From contig JAHDDA010000053.1 in the NCBI GenBank assembly GCA_020629595.1, positions 1 to 11,771 of the forward strand: DNA of 11,771 bases. The letters run 5' to 3'. The notes below the pieces were generated by a model. The model did no database searches. It was given only the letters and a program-made list of their open reading frames with translations, and was not told the origin of the DNA. The DNA comes from Chitinophagales bacterium (GTDB lineage: Bacteria; Bacteroidota; Bacteroidia; Chitinophagales; UBA2359). The translations under genes were made by a program, and so were the position numbers. Positions 5,469 to 11,771 of the stretch are shown here, in pieces (positions within the stretch are counted from its first letter, which is position 1; every line of letters begins with the position of its first letter).

Positions 5469-7578
5469 AAAACAATCAAATAATCGTATTGCTTTAGTTT
5501 GTGCTATTTGTGTTGGCTGTTGCATTTTGGTACTTGGGAAAATTCTTTATTTGAACGTTTCGGGTGCTGAAAAAAGACAGAGTTATGAAAAAATTGATAA
5601 CCGAATAGTTTCAGGTGTTAGAGGAGATATTTTATCTGATGATTTACAACCTTTAGCAACAACGGTTACTTCTTATAATCCATATTGGGATAGCCGTAGA
5701 GTATCTAAAAAAGTTTTTGATAAAAATATAGATTCTCTTGCTTACAAGTTAGATAGCCTGTTTGCTTACAGAAAATTAGAAAAATCGTTTCGTGAAAAAT
5801 TAGTAAACACACACCAAAAGCAAGGACAAATGTTCTTACCAAAACGCTTAGGTGTTGATGAATTGAACGCACTTAAAACCTTTCCTATTTTTAGAAAAGG
5901 AAGAATGAACGGAGGCTTTGTTGAAAATAGCCAAAATGAACGTAGAGTGCCTTTTGAATCACTAGCTAAAAGAACAATTGGTTATGAAAAAGAGATTTTA
6001 GATGAAAATAATGATAAAAAAACCATTCGTAGAGGATTAGAACAAAGCTATCATGATGTTTTAAAACCAGAAAAACGATTAATGGTTATGGAACACATTA
6101 AAAATATTGGTTGGGTAAGTGCTTATGATGCTTCGGGTACACCAAAACGTGGTAAAGATATACAAACAACCATTAATATTCACATGCAAGATATTGCCGA
6201 AAAAGCCTTACGTAAGCAACTTGTTAAACACCAAGCAACCTATGGTTGTGCTGTTGTTATGGAGGTAGAAACAGGGCAAATTAAGGCAATGGCTAATCTG
6301 CAAGTTTCTAAAGATGGACAGAGTTATAACGAGGATTATAACTTTGCAGTTGGAAAAGCCTCGCCTCCTGGTTCTACTCAAAAAATAGCTACACTATTAG
6401 CTTTATTAGAAGAAACCAATGTTTCATTAGAAGAAAAAATATATGTAGGAAAAGGCTATAAAAACTACCACGGTTTTGAAGTTCACGACTCAAAAAGACC
6501 TGAAAGTGAATATTTGTCACTTAGAAAAATTATGGAAAAGTCTTCTAATGTTGGTACAACCGAATTTGCTATGAAATACTTTGGTGATGTGGTTGGTGGA
6601 GACAAAAGATTTAGAGAGAAGTTCGATGACTTCTTATTATCACAAAAAACAGGTATTGATATTATAGGCGAACCACAACCTTATGTTAGAAAACAAGGAG
6701 AAGAGGGCTGGTCGGCAATTTCTGTGCCTTGGATGGCTTATGGCTACGAATCGGAAATTACGCCATTACAAACATTAGCTTTTTATAATGCTATTGCCAA
6801 TAATGGAAAGTATATGAAGCCTTATTTGGTAAGTAAAATTTTAGATAATAATAATGTTGTGAAACAAATAGAACCAGAAATGGTAAAGCAAATTTGTTCA
6901 GAAGAATCGGCAAAATTAGCTAAAGAGGTTTTGATAGGTGTTGTTAACAATGGAACTGCTACGAATTTAAAATTGTCGAATTTGCAGTTAGCTGGTAAAA
7001 CAGGAACAGCAAAGTTAGAAGAAAACCCCGGCATTGGATATAAACACATATATCAAGCATCTTTTGCAGGTTTTTTCCCAGCTGAAAATCCAAAATATTC
7101 TTGTATCGTATTGGTAAATCAACCAACCAAAGATGGTTATTATGGAAATCAAGTGGCAGGACCTGTTTTTAAGGAAATTGCAGAGAAATATTATCTAAAT
7201 AGGGAAACACCTAAGGTTCTTTTTTCAGAATTAGAGCAAAGTCATAATATTAATTCTAATCCCGATTGCAAAGTAGCTTATGCACAAGATTTACAAACAA
7301 CTTTAGAATACATAGGCGTTCCTTTTGGTGTTAAAACAGATAAAGATTGGGTGGTTGCTGATGATGAAAATTATGGTTTAAGCCTTTTAGGACGAGATTT
7401 TTATGATTCGCAGAAAGTACCAAACGTAAGAGGTATGGGCTTAAAAGATGCCATTTATATTTTGGAGCTTTTTGGACTCAACGTTGAATTTGAAAACTAT
7501 GGAAAAGTAGTTAGTCAATCAATAACTCCTGGTTCAAGATTTAATAGCGGAGATATAATTAAAATAAGACTTCAATAA
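5449..7578 (+). CDS. ftsI: Septal class B penicillin-binding protein (transpeptidase) with PASTA domain
   Basis: The 709-residue protein is the divisome DD-transpeptidase that crosslinks septal peptidoglycan; beta-lactams acylate its serine. Order of parts: cytoplasmic 1-12, membrane anchor about 14-35, PBP dimerisation/pedestal region about 55-215 beginning at the conserved RGDIL (58-62), transpeptidase domain about 240-580, and a C-terminal PASTA domain about 656-709 (VPNVRGMGLKDAIYIL to the end). All three active-site motifs are intact: SxxK as Ser309-Thr-Gln-Lys312, SxN as Ser365-Ser-Asn367, and KTG at 517-519. The ATG at 5449 lies inside the end of ftsL, in a different frame. A PASTA tail is usual for Bacteroidetes and Gram-positive versions but absent from E. 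coli FtsI. Its place after ftsL supports the FtsI role over an elongation PBP. Confidence 0.95.
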   Translation: MTSKEFKKQSNNRIALVCAICVGCCILVLGKILYLNVSGAEKRQSYEKIDNRIVSGVRGDILSDDLQPLATTVTSYNPYWDSRRVSKKVFDKNIDSLAYKLDSLFAYRKLEKSFREKLVNTHQKQGQMFLPKRLGVDELNALKTFPIFRKGRMNGGFVENSQNERRVPFESLAKRTIGYEKEILDENNDKKTIRRGLEQSYHDVLKPEKRLMVMEHIKNIGWVSAYDASGTPKRGKDIQTTINIHMQDIAEKALRKQLVKHQATYGCAVVMEVETGQIKAMANLQVSKDGQSYNEDYNFAVGKASPPGSTQKIATLLALLEETNVSLEEKIYVGKGYKNYHGFEVHDSKRPESEYLSLRKIMEKSSNVGTTEFAMKYFGDVVGGDKRFREKFDDFLLSQKTGIDIIGEPQPYVRKQGEEGWSAISVPWMAYGYESEITPLQTLAFYNAIANNGKYMKPYLVSKILDNNNVVKQIEPEMVKQICSEESAKLAKEVLIGVVNNGTATNLKLSNLQLAGKTGTAKLEENPGIGYKHIYQASFAGFFPAENPKYSCIVLVNQPTKDGYYGNQVAGPVFKEIAEKYYLNRETPKVLFSELEQSHNINSNPDCKVAYAQDLQTTLEYIGVPFGVKTDKDWVVADDENYGLSLLGRDFYDSQKVPNVRGMGLKDAIYILELFGLNVEFENYGKVVSQSITPGSRFNSGDIIKIRLQ

Positions 7579-7586
7579 TAATAAGA

Positions 7587-9053
7587 TTGAAAAAGCTAAT
7601 CAACATATTAGAAAATGTAGTAATTCTTCAAAAAGTTAATTTTAACGAAGAAATATTAATAAATAACATTGCTTTCGATTCACGTGAAGTGCAACAATAC
7701 GATGTGTTTGTTGCCACTATTGGTGTTAATGTTGATGGGCATAATTACATTGAAAAAGCTATTGAAAATGGGGCAAAAGTTATTGTTTGCTCAAATAAAA
7801 GCTATTTTAATCAAAATGAAAAGGTGTGTTATATTTTGGTTGAAAATACCACATCAGCTTTAGCATTATTAGCTAAAAATTATTATGATAATCCATCTTC
7901 AAAATTAAAACTAATAGGCGTAACAGGAACAAATGGAAAAACAACTACTGTAACACTATTGTACAATTTATTTTCGCTTTTTGATGAAAAAGTTGGCTTA
8001 ATTTCTACCGTTAAGTATTGTGTTGGTAATAAAGAATATCCATCAACACACACTACGCCAAATGTGCTTAAAATGAATCAACTTTTAGCAGAAATGGTAG
8101 AGGCAAATTGTGCCTATGTTTTTATGGAAGTTAGCTCGCATGCAATACATCAAAAGCGTATAGAAGGTTTGCAATTTGAAGGAGGTATTTTTACCAATAT
8201 TTCTCACGACCATTTAGATTATCACAAAACGTTCAAAGAATATATTAACACTAAGAAAGCTTTTTTTGATAGTTTATCAACACAGGCTTTTGCACTTACC
8301 AACATTGACGATAAGAATGGAGAGGTTATGATGCAAAACACAAAAGCCACTGTATATCATTACTCTTTAAAGGCTTTAGCTCATTTTAAAGCCAAAATTT
8401 TAAGCCACTCTATTGAAGGAATGGAGCTAGCTTTTAACAATGACAAGTTCTTTACACAAATAGTTGGTGTTTATAATTGTTATAACCTGTTGGTAACTTA
8501 CGCTGTTGCTATTTTGCTTAAAAAAGATAAAGATATAACTTTAAATTCTTTAAGTGTAGTTAAGGGGGCTAAAGGGCGTTTTGAAACAATTTTAGACCCG
8601 CATACAAGCAAATTGGCAGTTGTAGATTATGCTCATACAGACGATGCACTTAAAAACCTTTTAGAAGCAGTTAATAAAGTGAGAACAAATAAGCAAAAAA
8701 TAATTACAGTAATCGGTTGTGGAGGCGATAGGGATAAAGCTAAGCGTCCGTTAATGGCAAAGGTTGCTTTGCTAAATTCTGATTATGTAGTGCTTACGAG
8801 TGATAATCCAAGAACAGAAAACCCTAACTCAATATTAGATGATATGTGGATTGGTGTTGCTGAAATGAATAATGGTAACATTGAAAGATTAACAGATAGA
8901 AAGGAAGCAATTAAAAAAGCAATTGAACTTGCAAGCGAAAGAGATATAGTTGTCGTGGCAGGTAAAGGACATGAAGATTATCAAGAAATAAATGGTGTTA
9001 AATATCCATTCGATGATAGTAAAATAATTAAGGAAATATTTAATTTAAACTAA
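7587..9053 (+). CDS. murE: UDP-MurNAc-L-Ala-D-Glu:meso-diaminopimelate ligase MurE
   Basis: MurE is the cytoplasmic ATP-dependent ligase that adds the third residue of the stem peptide. The 488-residue length is typical. The sequence shows the N-terminal UDP-sugar-binding domain (about 1-105, FDSREV and VDGHNYI), the ATP-binding loop GVTGTNGKTTT (111-121), the substrate motif THTTPN (154-159), NISHDHLDYH, the Lys expected to be carbamylated (Lys223 in YINTKKAFF), and the C-terminal domain. There DNPR (406-409) and GKGHE (459-463) indicate meso-diaminopimelate rather than lysine as substrate. The start is TTG (7587-7589), 8 bases after ftsI; it yields the normal MKKL-type N-terminus, and no ATG in frame occurs before the conserved FDSR segment. 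Firm call. Confidence 0.97.
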   Translation: MKKLINILENVVILQKVNFNEEILINNIAFDSREVQQYDVFVATIGVNVDGHNYIEKAIENGAKVIVCSNKSYFNQNEKVCYILVENTTSALALLAKNYYDNPSSKLKLIGVTGTNGKTTTVTLLYNLFSLFDEKVGLISTVKYCVGNKEYPSTHTTPNVLKMNQLLAEMVEANCAYVFMEVSSHAIHQKRIEGLQFEGGIFTNISHDHLDYHKTFKEYINTKKAFFDSLSTQAFALTNIDDKNGEVMMQNTKATVYHYSLKALAHFKAKILSHSIEGMELAFNNDKFFTQIVGVYNCYNLLVTYAVAILLKKDKDITLNSLSVVKGAKGRFETILDPHTSKLAVVDYAHTDDALKNLLEAVNKVRTNKQKIITVIGCGGDRDKAKRPLMAKVALLNSDYVVLTSDNPRTENPNSILDDMWIGVAEMNNGNIERLTDRKEAIKKAIELASERDIVVVAGKGHEDYQEINGVKYPFDDSKIIKEIFNLN

Positions 9054-9081
9054 AAAGATAAAACGAAAAAATACGCTATAA

Positions 9082-10353
9082 ATGTTATATCATTTATTTT
9101 CATATTTACAAGAAACTTTTAATTTAAGTGGTGCAGGCTTATTTGGGTTCATCTCTTTTAGGGCTGTTTTTGCTTTGCTAATTTCTTTGTTCATAAGTTG
9201 GGCAATGGGTGGAAAGTTAATAGCATTACTTAATAAACTTCAAGTAAAAGATGAAATAAGAAAACTGGGATTGCAAGGAGAAGAGCAAAAGGCTAAAACT
9301 CCTACAATGGGCGGATTAATTATTTTAAGTGCTATTATAATTCCAACGGTTCTTTTATGTAATTTTTCTAATATTTATGTGTGCTTAATGTTGGCTGTTA
9401 CAGTTTGGTTAGGGTTTATAGGTTTCTACGATGATTACATTAAGGTATTTAAAAAAGATAAAGGAGGTTTAAGAGCAAGGTCGAAGCTAATTGGGCAATT
9501 TGGCTTGGGCTTAATTGTAGCTTCAACACTGTATTTTAATAATGATGTAATTGTACGAAAAAATATAACAGTAAATCCAGAAATTTCTGTATATAATGAG
9601 CAAAATCGTTTTGAAAGATTCGATCATATAACTCAATCTAATCACATTATGGTTGATGATAGAGTAGCTCAAAGTTATTTCCCTTTTCTTAAAAATCATT
9701 CGTTTGATTATGCCTGGTTTTTACGACTATTTACCAGTGATGCTGATAAATATGCTTGGATAATTTATATACCTGTGGTTATGCTAATTGTAACTTTTAT
9801 TTCTAATGGTTGCAATATTACCGATGGAATGGATGGTTTAGCAACGGGAGTTACAATGATTACTATGATTGCCCTTACTGTTATGGCATATATGGCAGGT
9901 AATTTCATTGTTTCAGATTACTTAAACTTATTGCATTTACCAGGAGTAGGGGAGTTGGTAATTTTTTGTGCCGCTGTTTTAGGAGCTTGTGTTGGGTTTA
10001 TGTGGTACAACGCATTTCCAGCTCAGGTATTTATGGGCGATGTTGGTTCTTTAGCCTTAGGCGGTATTGTTGCCTCATTGGTTTTAATACTTCGTTTAGA
10101 GGTAATGTTGCCTTTATTGTGTGGTATTTACATAATTGAAAACCTAAGTGTAATGATACAGGTAGGACGTTTTAAATATCTAAAAAAGAAAAAAGGTGTT
10201 GATTATGCCAGAGCAAATAGAGTGTTTTTAATGTCGCCTTTGCACCACCACTACGATAAAAAAGGTATTGATGAAACTAAAATTGTTGTTCGTTTTTGGA
10301 TTGTGCAAATTATGCTTATTGCCTTATTCTTTTTAATTCTTAAAATTAGATAA
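9082..10353 (+). CDS. mraY: Phospho-N-acetylmuramoyl-pentapeptide transferase MraY
   Basis: MraY is the inner-membrane enzyme that transfers phospho-MurNAc-pentapeptide from UDP to undecaprenyl phosphate, forming lipid I. The protein has 423 residues and many hydrophobic segments. Active-site motifs are KTPTMGG (72-78), FYDDYIK (115-121, Asp117/Asp118), NITDGMDGLA (245-254), MGDVGS (318-323) and the HHH triad (388-390, SPLHHHYDKKG). It is about 60 residues longer than E. coli MraY (360). Much of the extra length is a polar stretch at about 153-205 between the helix ending near 152 and the one starting near 225, a loop that is also enlarged in other Bacteroidetes MraY proteins. The ATG at 9082 follows murE after 28 bases, the longest gap inside the cluster. 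Confidence 0.97.
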   Translation: MLYHLFSYLQETFNLSGAGLFGFISFRAVFALLISLFISWAMGGKLIALLNKLQVKDEIRKLGLQGEEQKAKTPTMGGLIILSAIIIPTVLLCNFSNIYVCLMLAVTVWLGFIGFYDDYIKVFKKDKGGLRARSKLIGQFGLGLIVASTLYFNNDVIVRKNITVNPEISVYNEQNRFERFDHITQSNHIMVDDRVAQSYFPFLKNHSFDYAWFLRLFTSDADKYAWIIYIPVVMLIVTFISNGCNITDGMDGLATGVTMITMIALTVMAYMAGNFIVSDYLNLLHLPGVGELVIFCAAVLGACVGFMWYNAFPAQVFMGDVGSLALGGIVASLVLILRLEVMLPLLCGIYIIENLSVMIQVGRFKYLKKKKGVDYARANRVFLMSPLHHHYDKKGIDETKIVVRFWIVQIMLIALFFLILKIR

Positions 10354-10356
10354 AAC

Positions 10357-11742
10357 TTGAGTAAAAAGGTTTCCATATTAGGTGCAAAAGAAAGTGGAGT
10401 TTCTGCTGCATTATTAGCTCAAAAAATGGGTTATACTGTATTTGTTTCAGATTACGGAACAGTTAAGGATACCTTTGCTCAAACTTTAAACGAAAATAAT
10501 ATTGCTTGGGAGCAAAATACACATTCTACCCAAGAAATACTTGAAAGCGATTTGGTAATTATTAGCCCAGGAGTACCCCAAAATGCAAAGATTGTACAAG
10601 AAGTAATTAAAAATAATATTGAGTTAATTGCCGAAGTAGAATTTGCTTTTAGACATAAAAATCCAGAAAGTAAAATAATTGCTATAACTGGTAGCAATGG
10701 AAAAACAACAACAACGCTGTTAGCAAACCATATTTTAATAACAGCAAATAAATCTAGCGTTGCTTGTGGTAATGTTGGACTTAGTTTTTCACGCGCCATA
10801 TTAGAACAACCGTCTGATTATTATGTGTTAGAACTAAGTAGTTTTCAGTTAGATAATATTTCAACTTTTAAGCCCAATGTGGCGGTAATTCTAAATATTA
10901 CACCTGATCATTTAGACCGTTACGAATACGAATTTCAAAACTATATAGATGCGAAATTTAAGATTATTCAAAACCAAGATGAAAATGATTTTTTTGTGTA
11001 TAATCTCGATGATGAAGTGATTATGCAAAACTTAAATAATAAAAATATTCTTTCAAATAAACTTCCATTTACCCTAATGGAAAATTCCTCTGAATTAATG
11101 GCTTCAACCGTCATTGATGAACAAATTCATTTAAAAACCCAAGAAAAAAAACTATTTATTATGGAAACGAACCAAATTTCGATCAAAGGAAAGCACAACC
11201 TTCAAAATTCTTTAGCTGCTGCTAATGCTGTAACTGCTATGAGTTCTGCTGATTACAATTCATTAAAAAACGGATTATCAACTTTTGTAAATGTTGAACA
11301 CCGTATGGAAAAAGTAAGAAGCTACAATGGTATTACATTTATTAATGACTCAAAAGCCACAAACATTAATTCTGTTTGGTATGCCTTAGAATCGGTACAA
11401 GGACCAATTATTTGGTTAGTTGGCGGTGTTGATAAAGGCAATGATTACGAAGTATTAAAAGAATTTGCCATTAAAAAAGTGAGCAATATTATTTGTATCG
11501 GAAAAGAAAACGATAAAATTATCGAATCTTTTCAAGAAACCGTAGCACGTCCAATTGTAGAAATTACCAATATGAAAGATGCGGTAAACTATGCTTTTGA
11601 AATTGCAAAGCCAGGTACAACAGTATTGTTATCGCCAGCCTGTGCAAGTTTCGATTTTTACGATAATTACGAAGACAGAGGAAGACAATTTACGAAGGCT
11701 GCAATCAGTGTAAAAAGAGAAGACCCTTTATACAGCAAATAA
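10357..11742 (+). CDS. murD: UDP-N-acetylmuramoyl-L-alanine--D-glutamate ligase MurD
   Basis: MurD is the cytoplasmic ATP-dependent ligase adding D-glutamate to UDP-MurNAc-L-Ala, the step before MurE. The 461-residue length is close to the family norm. Motifs seen are the N-terminal uracil-nucleotide-binding VSILGAKESGVSAA (5-18) and ISPGVP (69-74), the ATP loop ITGSNGKTTTT (110-120), ELSSFQL (159-165), NITPDHLDRY (180-189), the Lys expected to be carbamylated (Lys200 in YIDAKFK), KGKHNLQNSLAA (277-288), NDSKATN (330-336) and the C-terminal SPACASFD and DRGRQF. The start is TTG (10357-10359), 3 bases after the mraY stop, which gives the expected MSKKVSILG N-terminus. The gene ends 29 bases before the window edge; the next gene, expected to be ftsW, is outside. 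Confidence 0.97.
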   Translation: MSKKVSILGAKESGVSAALLAQKMGYTVFVSDYGTVKDTFAQTLNENNIAWEQNTHSTQEILESDLVIISPGVPQNAKIVQEVIKNNIELIAEVEFAFRHKNPESKIIAITGSNGKTTTTLLANHILITANKSSVACGNVGLSFSRAILEQPSDYYVLELSSFQLDNISTFKPNVAVILNITPDHLDRYEYEFQNYIDAKFKIIQNQDENDFFVYNLDDEVIMQNLNNKNILSNKLPFTLMENSSELMASTVIDEQIHLKTQEKKLFIMETNQISIKGKHNLQNSLAAANAVTAMSSADYNSLKNGLSTFVNVEHRMEKVRSYNGITFINDSKATNINSVWYALESVQGPIIWLVGGVDKGNDYEVLKEFAIKKVSNIICIGKENDKIIESFQETVARPIVEITNMKDAVNYAFEIAKPGTTVLLSPACASFDFYDNYEDRGRQFTKAAISVKREDPLYSK

Positions 11743-11771
11743 TTTTTAAAGTTATTGATATACCAATTTTT

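Noticed and set aside
10479..10799. Minus-strand open frame of 106 codons inside murD
   Set aside because: It covers the conserved murD ATP-binding region in antisense; composition is a reflection of the sense codons.
11743..11771. Start of the next dcw gene (ftsW) in the last 29 bases
   Set aside because: No ATG or supported start is visible in the remaining bases; ftsW is expected only from the usual gene order.

Overview
The window looks like chromosomal DNA from a member of the Bacteroidetes, most likely the class Flavobacteriia or a near relative. The DNA is strongly AT-rich (roughly two-thirds by eye). Shine-Dalgarno sequences are poor or absent, and there is a Bacteroidetes-type TAnnTTTG promoter element. 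The protein set points the same way: a DUF5916 outer-membrane-type protein, a class B penicillin-binding protein with a C-terminal PASTA domain, an MraY with an enlarged loop, and a diverged FtsL-like protein. The exact genus cannot be read from the sequence.

Layout. Positions 1-654 hold lipB (lipoate biosynthesis), whose 5' end is cut off by the window. Convergent with it on the minus strand, only 3 bases away, is a small lysine-rich lipoprotein gene (658-891). A divergent intergenic region with one promoter-like element leads to a single large gene (1065-3536) for a secreted DUF5916 protein with an N-terminal family-9-like carbohydrate-binding domain. It is followed by two hairpins, the second a plausible terminator. 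A 690-base gap without a convincing gene (3537-4226) precedes the main feature of the window.

That feature is the start of the division and cell wall (dcw) cluster, all on the plus strand and tightly packed: rsmH, an ftsL-like gene, ftsI (PBP2/3 type), murE, mraY and murD. Gaps between these genes run from a 20-base overlap to 28 bases, so they probably form one operon that continues past the window, normally into ftsW-murG-murC. MurD adds D-Glu and MurE adds meso-diaminopimelate to the UDP-MurNAc peptide. MraY moves the finished precursor onto undecaprenyl phosphate. FtsI crosslinks septal peptidoglycan with FtsL as a divisome partner. RsmH methylates 16S rRNA and is a constant member of the cluster.

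The genes themselves are ordinary and complete, with their catalytic motifs intact. I see no phage, insertion sequence, CRISPR array, tRNA or rRNA. The points worth a second look are mostly in the non-coding gap before rsmH. mraZ, the usual first gene of the cluster, is absent there. The gap carries two exact copies of a 9-mer resembling a DnaA box, and a run of hairpins ending in a T-rich stretch. Both murE and murD appear to start with TTG. I find no strong case for an undescribed system here.
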